From NCBI GenBank assembly GCA_029204225.1, contig CM055098.1, forward strand, positions 3,225,106 through 3,289,105: DNA of 64,000 bases, written 5' to 3'. Position 1 is the first letter of the stretch. Each line of letters begins with the position of its first letter. This stretch comes from Diphasiastrum complanatum. Its lineage: Eukaryota; Streptophyta; Lycopodiopsida; Lycopodiales; Lycopodiaceae. Of this stretch, positions 44,157 through 54,534 are shown piece by piece. The notes beneath the pieces were generated by a model. That model ran no database searches. It saw only the letters and a list, made by a program, of their open reading frames with translations, and was not told the DNA's origin. A program made the translations under genes and the position numbers.

Positions 44157-46288
44157 TGTAGTAGAACCTAACACCACAATAGGGCAAACACTAACTGATC
44201 CACCCAACCTTGCCTACTCCCTGATATAGAGAAAGCCCCTCCTAGCCCAGTGTGAGGACTAGTAGCATGCCCCTCTAAGACAAAGTCTGGAAAAATCTTG
44301 CGAGGGACGCTGCCTCTATCCCAAGTGGCATTCTCAACAGGCTGATCATTCCACTTAACCAGATATTCTCGGTATAGAGTATGACGAGTTTGCGTCACTC
44401 TACTATCAAGAATCTCCTCTAGTTCATGTGGAGGTTGTTGAGGATCCAATGGGAGAACTAGAACACTGTCCCCTACCAGATTATCTGATCTGGTTAAGGC
44501 TTTTCGTAACTGACTTACATGAAAGACTGGAAAAACCTTACTGCTGTGTGGGAGTTCTAGTTCATAGGTGACCTCGCCTAGTCTCCTACTGATGGTAAAG
44601 GGACCACAATACCTTGGAGACAACTTAGCACACACTCCTGATTTGAGGGTTTTAGAGTCAACTGGGACTCTCAAGTAGACTTTCTCACCAGCGGAGAACT
44701 ACACATCCCGTCTGTGTGGATCTGCATAATGCCTGGCCCAATCCTAGGACTGCCTGATGCTACGCTTCGCATGTTCTATCATCTGGTTTAGGTCCTCTAA
44801 AAAGTTTCTGGCTGCTTCAACTTTTTCTTGTTTAAACCCTACAGCTGTGGGTGAGCGTGGCTGAAAACCGTACATCAGCATAAATGGGTTGTATCCCGTA
44901 GCTGAATGTTTGCTACTGTTATAAGCAAACTCTAATATCGAGAGATACTCCTCCCAGTTAGTCTGCTTCTTGCTGACGTATGCACGAAGCATATCCTCCA
45001 GCACCTGATTTACCCTCTCTGTTTGACCGTCCGTCTGTGGATGGTCGATGGTACTCATATTAAGTTCAGTATGGAGATGATGGAATACTGCCCTCCAAAA
45101 ATTTCCATTAAACTTACTGTCCCAGTCGCTGACTATGCCGGAAGGTAGACCGTACAATTTAAATAGCCCGTCTACAAACAACCTCGCTAACTCTGGAGCT
45201 CTAACGGTTGTTTTGGTCGGAATAAAATGAGCCATTTTGGTCAGACGGTCAATTGTGACCCATATAGCGTCATTACCCTTTTGGGTTTTAGGCAGGCCTA
45301 CTATAAAATCCATGGAGATACTCTCCCATTTACCAGCTGGTATATCTAAGGGCTGCAACAACCCTCCTACCTTTAAATGCTCTGCTTTGTTTACTTGACA
45401 TTTCTGGCGACTGGTTACATACTGTTGGACGTCCTTTTTCATACTGGGCCAGAAAAATAGGACCTGCTGCCTATAATCCTCTGAATTAGGGACACATACT
45501 CTATCTCTATAGAGCAAGTACTCATCTTGAATGGAATATTGCTTCCATTTGAATCCTTGAGACAACTGACCCTCAACCACTGGGGTTTGCTTGGATAATA
45601 CAGGCTCAGAATCCTCAACGTCAGCTGACGACGGATACTCGGACTCATCATCATCCTCAACGGAAGCTGCTGTATTCTTGGATGAACTGGCACCAGCCCC
45701 GGGAACTGGTTCTGGAGTCTGTAACTGTCTGCTTTGGACTGAGTTCCAGATAGTAGAGAAGAATGCATCAATCTAGCACTTCCCTCTCAAAGACTCGAGT
45801 AACTCATTACGAATCTGAGTAAAACTCAGCTCGTTTATCATAGGCATTCTGCTAAGGACATCTGCTACTGTATTGAATTTCCCCCGTCTATATCTGATAG
45901 ACATATCAAACTCTTGCATCAACTCTGCCCAATGAGCTTTCCGACCTCTAAGCTCAAGTTGATTGCAAAGGTATCTGAGACTTTCATGGTCTGTTAGGAC
46001 CTCAAAGTTGGCACCATACAAATAATGCCTCCAAGTCTTAAGGGCATGGACTATAGAAAAGAGTTCCTTTTCATAGGCACTGTACCTAGTCTGAGTTGGC
46101 TCGAGTTTTTTACTCTCAAACGCAACTGGTCGTCCACCCTGAGTTAGTACAGCACCAACTGCAAAGTCGCTAGCATCTGTTTCGACCACAAATGGTTGAT
46201 TGGGGTCGACGACTTTTAAAACTGGTGCTGTAGCTAAGGTTGTTTTGAGAGCATCAAAGCTCTCCTGTTGTGCGGACTCCCAAATGAC
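44157..46288 (-). mobile_element. Chromovirus 2, truncated (partial LTR to RNase H)
   Basis: Plus-strand left end TGTAGTAGAACCTAACACC is the end of the 358-bp LTR family. After about 115 bases the LTR jumps directly into the coding end of the chromodomain (44272), so the polypurine tract and most of the LTR are deleted. The other side stops inside the RNase H region at a run of 15-16 C's (46288-46303). No second LTR. Confidence 0.88.
44272..46288 (-). pseudogene. Chromovirus 2 pol fragment (RNase H, integrase, chromodomain)
   Basis: RNase H ([35 protein letters not shown]) occupies 45773-46318. A frameshift near 45775 leads to the acidic spacer. Integrase follows (44744-45580) with an internal loss: [13 protein letters not shown] lacks the [11 protein letters not shown] part seen in chromovirus 1, so the two His ligands of the H-H-C-C finger are gone. 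The core reads [20 protein letters not shown] and SDWDSKFNGNFWRAVFHHL. The C-terminal frame (44168-44674) has the chromodomain EILDSRVTQTRHTLYREYLV. Confidence 0.87.
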
Positions 46289-46295
46289 CCCCCCC

Positions 46296-46668
46296 CCCCC
46301 CCGGATGAACTTCAACAACTTACTAATTACTTATGCAAAACTGTGTCATTCACTACATGGAACCACGAGACCTACACACTACTATGTCTGATATGATGTG
46401 ATGGGTCTCCCCCCGGATGAAATTCAACAGCTTACTAATTACTTATGCAAAACTGTGTCATTCAATACAAGGAACCACGATCCCTACACAATACCATGTC
46501 TTATATGATGTGTGATCGGTTTCCCGCCGGAACTTCAACAACTTACTGATTACTTATGCAAAACTGTGTCATTCACTACAGGGAACCACGAGACCTACAC
46601 ACTACTATGGCTCGGTTGACGAGATCGGTTTCTCCTCGATGAACTTCAACGGCTTACTAATTACTTAT
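46296..46668. repeat. Tandem repeat of about 111 bp (about 3.3 units)
   Basis: The phrase CTTACTAATTACTTATGCAA recurs at about 46318, 46431 and (as CTTACTGATT...) 46542, with a partial unit near 46651. Each unit begins with GGATGAACTTCAACA-like sequence and contains GGAACCACGA. Units differ at several positions. Confidence 0.88.
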
Positions 46669-47344
46669 GGCACAATACCGACACGAGGGCTCCGAAACAT
46701 CTCCCAGTTTTCAAGTCCCGACCGGACAAAGTGTCCCTGGGGCCCTGTTTAACGTCGAACTTCAGATGGACGATTTGGGTCGGCTCTCCGTCCGTTCCTC
46801 GTCTATCTGTTCCCACAGGTTCCTATTGAGGCTGTCCACTGGCCGAAACAAACTGCACCTAAAACGGATCCCGTTTGGAGAAACTGGGCCGTCGGACGAA
46901 AAGCTGCAAAACTAGTCCATTTCACGTGACCTAATTGCGTTTCTCTCCCGTCGAAGGGCCATTTTGACCGAACAATACCCGAATCAAGCCAGGCTCGATC
47001 CGTTGGGTTCGTATCGGGATCACAAGCCTATGGACTGTATTCCTGGACCATTAATGCATTCTACACAAGTTTAAGTGGATGCTACACAAGTGCTACACAT
47101 ACCTGTGGTGCAATGCCTACGACACAATGAGGACGTGGGATTCATGATGTTTATGGTTGTGGTTATGATGATTATGGTTGTGGCTTGTTTTGATGGTTAT
47201 GGCTGTGGGGTTGTGGGTTTATGATGATTTGTTGGGGTTTAGGGTGTTATGTTAACTGTGCCATTTGTTACGGTGTCGGGTTTAGGGTGTTATGTTAAAT
47301 GGTTGAACATGATGCATATGTTATGAGAGAGATGCAGATGTGTT

Positions 47345-47345
<1 letters not shown>
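46669..47345. other. Unclassified segment
   Basis: 46669-47040 is of higher GC and has an 82-codon frame without recognisable domain. 47100-47330 is a G/T-rich low-complexity stretch with ATGGTTGTGG and two GGGTTTAGGGTGTTATG words. CGAGGGCTCCG at 46684 slightly resembles the GAGGGTCCG end of hAT-2 elements, so the 3' end of that element may lie here, but this is weak. Confidence 0.3.

Positions 47346-47412
<67 letters not shown>
47346..47412. repeat. (CT)n microsatellite beside hAT-2 copy 2
   Basis: About 33 CT units border the hAT-2 3' flank at the same point as the (GA)n at 4101, but no LINE 3' end is attached here. Confidence 0.95.
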
Positions 47413-47415
<3 letters not shown>

Positions 47416-47574
47416 TTGCAAGGAGCAAACCATTTCTAACTAACCATTCAAATTTCACAGAGCTAACCATTTGTAAGCAATCAAGATATACTAGCCATGA
47501 CACGAATAAACTGTAAAAAAATATATACATCTCATCTGATGCCAGTATACATGATAGTCTGTGTGTATCAATAT

Positions 47575-50235
47575 CTACAAGTTTGTGCTAAAAAAATCAT
47601 CCCTTTGCGTGCCAAATGCATCCTCAGGGGTGTCAAATACAAAGTCTAGCATCTGGGACTCCTCCAAGTCTGGGCCAACGGCTGCCAAGAGACGACTAGA
47701 AAAATCATCGGTGCATCCCCTCTTGGTTGGCCTGCCTCTGGGTCTACCGGAAGGAACCCTCTGTGGTACACTCCTGCCTGGGGGTCTCCCTCTGCCAAGA
47801 GGGGGTCTCTGGGAAGAACCGACTGCTTGTGATGCTCTCAATCGTCTCTGCGCAATCTGTCTCTGGGCGACAGCCTCTGTCTCCCTCGCAAACTCTGACC
47901 AGCCATCATCTGAAAGGGGGCGTGATGCGGGAGTACTGGGTGGGGCACGTGGACCATCCCCTGCAAGGTCGACCGTCTCGTCTGAATCATATGTGGGCTC
48001 ATCATCAGAGGAGGGCAATGGAACGTCAGCAGGAAGGGGGGTGGTCTCATCGGCATGGGCATCATCCTCGGGATCACCCCGCAGAGCCCGCCAAGCGGCA
48101 TCGTCTGGATCAACCTTTGGCTCTGGCTCATGATCGGCCGTTGCAACCAGGCACTCATCGGGATTGACCTGCAAAAGTCAATCATTCGTGAGAATAGCCG
48201 AAGCAACCGTGAGGGCACTAAACTGAATGTCTTAAACTATTACGAAACCAAGACGATAGAGCAACAAAATATACCTACAGCAGTAGGGCGCGTGCGCCTC
48301 CTGCCCTCATGTTGTCCGTGATGCGTCGAACCACCCTGGTGTTGGTGTTGCAGTACACCAAGTCATTGCATCGCTCCGTCGTTAGACAGTTCCGCCTGTT
48401 CGTGTAAAAAAGGCTGAACGCTGACCAGTTCCGTTCGCACACTCAAGCAAAACCGTCCTGCATTAATTGTTTATCCCATCGTCGCCGCCACAACCGCCTG
48501 ATAGGCTCCAACCTGTGGACCATACTATGTGGAGGCAACAATTACATACCATCGTGTTGCGGCAGCAAGACGAAACAGAGTGCGAAATGGAAGAAAGGAT
48601 GGTGAGACGGAAAAAAGTCATACCTGCCAAGGTCCAGCTCAGACTGCTGGAGAGACTCGCCTATGCGGTCCATAAACTCGTAAATGAGGCCCATCGTGCA
48701 CCCCTCGCGATCAACGAGCCTCAGAACAGAGTAGATGGGGCGCATGACGTCCATCAGCTGCTGCATATCCACCCAGAAAGGCTCCATGAAGAGGATGTCG
48801 TGGAAGGCCAAGCTCTCCGGGGTTGTGGACAGGTCCATGGCGGTGAACTCTGCCGGAGTAGCCATGTGCCACAAATCACCCTTGAGCTTGTGTAGCCACT
48901 CAAGCATGATGAACTGGTAGGCGAAGCGGGTGCGAGTGGGCTTCTTCAAGTCGAGCCTGCATTGACAAACGGAATGAGAGGCACACATGGAACGAGCGAA
49001 AAAAAAGAAGCATCTTGAACGAGCCAAAAAATAAGTAGCATCTTTTACCTGCTGAATGTGCGGAAAAGGGCAGTCATGCGGAGCTTGCGTGTGACGAAGT
49101 CCACAACCGCAAGTGCCCTCGTGAGAATCTCACTGACCCAAGGCAGGCGCCCGATGGAATGCAGGAGGAGGTCCAGTGAGTGTGCGGCACATGGAGTCCA
49201 CACAATGGAGGGGTACTCTGCCATAAGAAGCTCCCCCATACCGCGGCAGTTGGACACATTGTCCGTCACAACCTTTTGCGATACGTTCACACGATCAGTT
49301 CACAGCTTGGAAACACATTGCAATCAATGCAAAACCACGCAAAACTTTTGTATCAACATTAAGCAGTAAATGACCAAGCAACCAATGAAAGAAAATTTAC
49401 CTAGACAACGCGTTGTGGCCCGACCTCCTCTATCGCTGCGCGGATGATGCTGTAAATGTACTCGGCCGAATGCACTCTCCCTGCCTCGGAGGCGTCGATG
49501 CTATGCAGGAACATGGAACCGTAATAACTAGAAACAATCACGTTGATGAGTGGACGTCTACGACGATCAGTCCACCCATCAGCCATAATGGAACAGCCGT
49601 ATCTATCCCAAGCCTCGTGCAGTGTGGCCAGTCTCTCTCTGACTGATGCAACCTGCTCCTGGAGCAAAGGGCCGCGTAGTGCGTTGGCTGTGGGTGGTGT
49701 GTAGCCGGGCCCGCAGACTACAACTTTCGAGATAGCCTCTCGAAAGATGCGGGATGATGCCATGATAAAGGGGAGGTTCAAGTCATAGAACATTTGTGCT
49801 ATGGTCCTGGTGGCCTCTCTGTGCTGCCCCTCTCTGAAAGATCCCGGCATGGACATCTGTCTGGTGCCTCGGGATGGGGATGGCTGGGAGGATGCGGATG
49901 GACGATGCGGATCTGTAGGTAGTGGCATAGGTGTAGGTGCGGAAGCGGAGGATGTGGACGGGCCGTGCAGATCTGATGGTGATGGCACAGGCGTAGGTGC
50001 AACAGTGGAGGTTGTGGATCCATGGGGAGTACTGGCGGAGGGGGTACGGGTGACTGTGGCGGAGGCGGAGGCAGAGGCAGTGGCGGTGGCGGTGGCAGGT
50101 GCGGATGCGACGGTGGGGGTGGGGGCGGTGACACTGGGTGTTCCAGTGGCAGGGTCGGTGGCAGTGGGTGCACCAATGGAAACAGAGTCCGCGGCATCTG
50201 TGGACGGCTCGCCGGGCTCAGCAATTGGCTCAGAC
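47575..50235 (-). pseudogene. hAT-2 transposase, copy 2 (BED region absent)
   Basis: Minus-strand exons: about 50235-49392 (Thr/Ala/Pro-rich linker, HREATRTIAQMFYDLNLPFI, GCSIMADGWTDRRRRPLINV), 49272-49049 (VVTDNVSNCRGMGELLMAEY, CAAHSLDLLLHSIG), 48956-48624 (GDLWHMATPAEFTAMDLSTT, GLIYEFMDRIGESLQ), a fused remnant near 48500, 48457-48275 (dimerisation, VCERNWSAFS, with TGA just before it) and 48168-47575 (acidic tail, AT-hooks GRGRPPGR and RPRGRPTKRG, 198 codons open). About 480 bp between RRLWRRRWDK and the dimerisation exon is deleted relative to copy 1. DGWTD and VVTDN probably include catalytic Asp residues. Confidence 0.78.
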
Positions 50236-50271
50236 TATGCCTCGAAAATGCGAGCCCTCTCCGCAGCGGGG

Positions 50272-50361
50272 ACACACACACACATCTATATGCACACAAA
50301 TCAACAATATCCACACACACACACACACATAAATTATCACACACACACACAAACACCATAA
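50272..50361. repeat. (AC)n-rich stretch in the hAT-2 5' region
   Basis: Several AC runs interrupted by short spacers. The mirrored arrangement (GT runs plus GA runs) is found at 57240-57385. Confidence 0.85.
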
Positions 50362-50690
<329 letters not shown>

Positions 50691-51263
50691 CACATGTATC
50701 TATATTCTCCTGATGCCAATGGTTTGCAGATCTACTGATTCCGTTTCTGTTAAAAAATGATAGAAAGAGTTAGAAGAAGCCTTCCTTAGATTGGCGGGAA
50801 TTGTATACTTCTTTTGGAATAGCTGAAACAGGGGGTTCGGGGGGCGGTAGCCCCCCGAGAAACAGGGGTTCCGGGGCGCGGTAGCCCCCCGGTGGGGGGT
50901 TTGGGGGGCAACGCCCCCCAACGGCGGGGTCCGAGGTCTGCCGGTAGACCCCGGCCCCAACAGTAAGGCCTCTTCATGATTTGGCCTTCCAACTCCCTGA
51001 GTGAAAACACACTTTTTGGTGTTTCGCAACCGAAACAGTCAGCAAACTACACAGTTCAGATTTCTGAAACCATATGAAAATGCAGCTTAAACCATCTATT
51101 GATGTCCAGATTTCTAATCAATGTAGCCCGCAGCCATCTGAAACCAAGCAACAGATCTGCATAACAATTGCTTTTTTGATATCCTTTCACATGATACCCA
51201 TATTGGCAACTATACCCAAAAAAAAAAAATTGCGTTCCGGGAAATCCTGGATCGCGTTCCGGA
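50691..51263. other. Unclassified segment containing GC-rich block copy 2
   Basis: No gene. 50825-51030 repeats the GC-rich block of 26825-27030, including CTCTTCATGATTTGG and AAAACACACTTTTTGGTGT. TGATACCCATATTGGC at 51193 echoes the nested inverted-repeat ends at 26585 and 27113. Confidence 0.6.
50825..50970. repeat. GC-rich short palindromic repeat block, copy 2
   Basis: Imperfect tandem units of GGGGTTCGGGGGGCGGTAGC with complementary CCCCCC runs, matching copy 1 at 26825-26970 in order and orientation. Confidence 0.85.
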
Positions 51264-51388
51264 ACGCGGCCTGGTGGTACCGCCATTATGGTGCCGCCCT
51301 CAGATCCGCGGTACCAGGGCGGCACCATAATAAAAAACCGGTATGGTACCGCGGTGCCATATATATTATATACATATGTATAATATAC
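51264..51388. repeat. hAT-1-type GGTACC terminal repeats
   Basis: GGTACCGCCATTATGGTGCC, GGTACCAGGGCGGCACCAT and GGTACCGCGGTGCC stand in the same order as at 27280-27370, running into TA-rich sequence. This is an isolated hAT-1-type end, cut by copia-2. Confidence 0.7.
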
Positions 51389-51393
51389 ATGTG

Positions 51394-51795
51394 CGTTAGA
51401 ATTAATGGTTAATTGTAGAGGCCAGCCTGCGTGCTAGAAGGCCTATTTCTATTTTAAGTATAGGTACTACCTATTTTTACTATAGGTACCTAAGTTAGTA
51501 CCAATTTTGCTAGAATAGTATAGAAATCTATTTTAACCAAGTTAGCATAGATTTCTATCGTTAAGACTTCATAATTAGCATTTCAATTGCTATTGTAGTA
51601 GAATAGCTTTTGCTTTTCATTGTGGACAGCCTCTATAAGAGTAGATGGGCGCCCACCTCCATTGTTATCTCAGTTTCCAGCTTATGAAGCATAGCTTCTT
51701 GCAGTCTCTCTTCTTCTTCAGCTTGTGGTAGATGTTTTGTGTGAGTACTAATAAGATTAGTCTACTCCGATTAGAGAATCTCTTCGATTCTAACA
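51394..51795 (+). repeat. copia-2 5' LTR
   Basis: It ends TCTTCGATTCTAACA directly before the primer-binding site. The first base is C instead of the T of TGTTAGAATT in the 3' LTR. Confidence 0.95.
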
Positions 51796-51812
51796 TGGTA
51801 TCAGAGCCATCT
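51796..51812 (+). other. copia-2 primer-binding site
   Basis: TGGTATCAGAGCCATCT immediately follows the LTR. It is the standard initiator-Met tRNA complement of plant LTR elements. Confidence 0.9.
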
Positions 51813-52360
51813 CGTTAAGATCGGGATCTACGGAAGGAAGAGATCAGCGCTGCAGGTTTTACTGGTGGAGATCGCATCTAGTGGAGGTGCTATTTGGTGA
51901 AGGTTGTATCTGGTGGAGGCGTCATCCTGTGCAGGTTTTTCTGGTGGAGGACACATCTGGCGCAGGTTAGCTTCTGGACAGGCAGCATCTGAGGGCGGCA
52001 CATCTGGTGCATGTCACATAGCTACAGGTTACAGCAGGTGCAGGCAGCATCTGAGGGCAGTAGCAGCTGGGGACAGTTAATATCTGAGGCAACAACAACC
52101 AGACAGATCAAGACAGGTAGTACTTGAGGCAGCAAAGACCAGGACAGGACTGATTCAGGGCAGGTGCTAACCGGACAGTTCTAATCTGAGGCAGTAGAGA
52201 CCAGACCAGGTCTGATTCAGGGCAAGTGCTAACTGGACAGGCAGTGAGCAGATTTCTACAAGCAGGAAGAACTGAGGAAGGCAGAATCTGGGACAAGCAT
52301 AGGCAAGATCTGGACAAGTGATATCTAGTGAAGGCAATAATTGGACAGGCAGTTGTCCTC
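51813..52360 (+). other. copia-2 leader with degenerate repeats
   Basis: Untranslated; it is built from variants of GGACAGGCAGCATCTGAGG and GATCTGGTGGAGG. No frame of note. Confidence 0.6.
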
Positions 52361-53663
52361 AAAAATTGTTGCATGCAATTATATTCTTAGTGGAAAGCCC
52401 ATCATTTTTGTACAAAGATGGGGAGTCTGATGAATCTGTTCTTCCATAATCAAGCAAGTTAGATGGATCTAACTACAGCTTGTGGAAGTTCAAACTTCAG
52501 AATATCCTTCAGGACAAAGATTATTGGGAAATTGTCATGGGACAAGAGGTGATGGCTCACGGTCTCAATGATCAAGATAGAAGGGCATTTGAGAAACGGG
52601 TGCAACGTGCGCATCATATCATCAACTTATCTGTGAAGGATAAGGTGATTCCGCTGATCAAGAATGCAATTGGGCCTAAGGATGCATGGGATATCCTTAA
52701 GAACACATATGAAACGGTAAGTAAGTGTCGAACGTTGTTCTTGAACAATAAGCTTCATACCTTGAAAATGGAATCAGAAGAATCCATTACAAATTTTATT
52801 ACCAGGGTGAAGGATCTAGGATCTATAGGAGAAATTGTACTTGATAATACTCTAGTACAAATTGTTTTGAATAGCTTACCATTACAATATCAGAACTTTG
52901 TTATGACACTAAGTTTGAGGGAGAGATCGCCGACATTTGACGAGCTCAATGGTTTGCTACTTCAAGAGGAATTACGAAGACAAAACTTGATGTCTAGGGA
53001 AGATTTCAAGGAACTGGGATTTTTTTCCAAGAATCAAGGTAAGAAGGGCAAGAAGAAAGGAGGCAAAAAGGATCAAAAGCAGGTAGGGAAGGACAATACG
53101 GAAAAAGGAGACAATTCCAAATCTAATCCAAAGAGAAATGGCAATTGTAATTTTTGTGGCAAGTATGGTCATTTTGCGTTTGAGTGCAGGAAAAAGAAGG
53201 CTATCCATGACAAGAAGAAGCAGTCAGGCAACTTCATTGAAGACGAAGACAAAAGTGAAGCTGTGGGATGCTATGAGTTATTCTCAGCTTCAACATCAGA
53301 GATCTCTGAAGATTGTTGGTATATTGATTCTGGAGCAACACAACATATGACATCACATCGTGAGTGGTTCACACAGTTTGATGACACTGGTGAAAATTCA
53401 CATGTCAAACTTGGAGACAATTCTTCTTACGATATCAAAGGTAGAGGTACAGTGAGAGTACATTTACCTTCAACGAATATAGGAGAAATTAAGAATGTTC
53501 TCTATGTTCCAGGCTTAAAAAAGAATTTACTTCCAATTTCTGCCATAGCTAAACAGAATATGAAAGTTGAGTTTGACGATCAGAAGTGTCTCATCAAAGA
53601 CAAAAACAAAAGGTTACAAAGTTGTGGTCAAAGGATTATTGGAAGGTCGACTTTACAAACTTG
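52361..53663 (+). pseudogene. copia-2 gag and protease
   Basis: The frame carries SSKLDGSNYSLWKFKLQNIL after a TAA near 52448 that interrupts its N-terminus. The Gag core has YETVSKCRTLFLNNKLHTLK and ESEESITNFITRVKDLGSIG, then a Lys-rich stretch and the zinc knuckle CNFCGKYGHFAFEC (about 53150). The protease is WYIDSGATQHMTSHREWF. The gag-pre-integrase begins at GTVRVHLPSTN and VLYVPGLKKNLLPISAIAKQ. A frameshift at about 53605-53615 (in an AAAACAAAAGG run) moves the rest into another frame. Confidence 0.9.
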
Positions 53664-54534
53664 ATGCAACTACATTGGATCATCAGATTTGTGCAGCTTC
53701 TGATAGTATGGAGAGCAGGATATGGCATGAAAGGTTTGGAAATCTGAACTATAAAAGCTTACAGGTTCTAAAAGGGAATAATATGGTAATAGGATTACCT
53801 AATATTGTATCTTTAGGAAAGATTTGTGAAGGATGTGTTATGGGCAAGCATCATCGTATGCAGTTTCCCAAGGATGGAGCATATAGAGCCAAGGAAATCT
53901 TGGAGCTTGTTCATACAGACTTATGCGGTCCCATGCAGACTGAGTCTATAGGGGGAGCATCCTACTTCATGATATTTGTGGATGGTAGGTATGGATATAC
54001 TTGCTTAAGTATAAGAGTCAAGCTTTTAAGTTCTTTACTCAATTCAAATCACTTGTTGAGAAGCAAACAGGAAAGCAAATCAAGATTCTACGTTCAGATA
54101 AGGGAGGTGAATTCATATCTACAGAGTTCCAGGAATTCTGCAAAGAACATGGAATCAAGAGACAATTTGCTTCAACTGATACACCACAGCATAATGGAGT
54201 AGCCGAGAGAAAGAACGGGTCTATTGTGGAGAGTGCTCGAAGCATGCTACAAGGTAAGAACCTCAAGAATCATTTGTGGGGCGAAGCAGTTAGTACAGCT
54301 ATTTACTTGCTTAACATAAGTCCTACAAAAGTTGTTCTAAATCGAACTCCAAAAGAAGCTTTCACAGGTATAAAACCTAAAGTGGATCATCTATGAGTTT
54401 TTGGTTGCATAGCATATGCTCATATTCCTAAAGATGATCGTCAAAAACTTGATTCAGAGGCAATCAAGTGTTTATTCCTTGGTTATGATGAGGAAGAGAA
54501 GGCATATCGCCTTTATAATCTTACTAGTAAGAAG
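53567..54534 (+). pseudogene. copia-2 integrase
   Basis: The zinc region reads IWHERFGNLNYKSLQVLKGN with CEGCVMGKHHRMQF. The core starts ELVHTDLCGPMQTESIGGAS and YFMIFVDG, then loses frame near 53985. It resumes as LRSDKGGEFISTEFQEFCKE, TPQHNGVAERKNGSIVESAR (catalytic Glu region) and a single TGA (54394-54396) inside KVDHL-VFGCIAYAH. From 54001 onward the frame is the same as that of RT. Confidence 0.9.

Noticed and set aside
46296-46668. Possible CRISPR-like or satellite array
   Set aside because: The 111-bp units are contiguous and diverged, without short identical repeats and unique spacers. The genome is eukaryotic, and three units are too few to call a satellite.
46667-46915. 82-codon frame in the unclassified segment
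   Set aside because: No recognisable domain and no homologous copy in the window; its length is expected by chance at this base composition.
47210-47300. Telomere-like GGGTTTAGGG words
   Set aside because: Only two GTTTAGGGTGTTATG words occur, 50 bases apart, not a TTTAGGG array.
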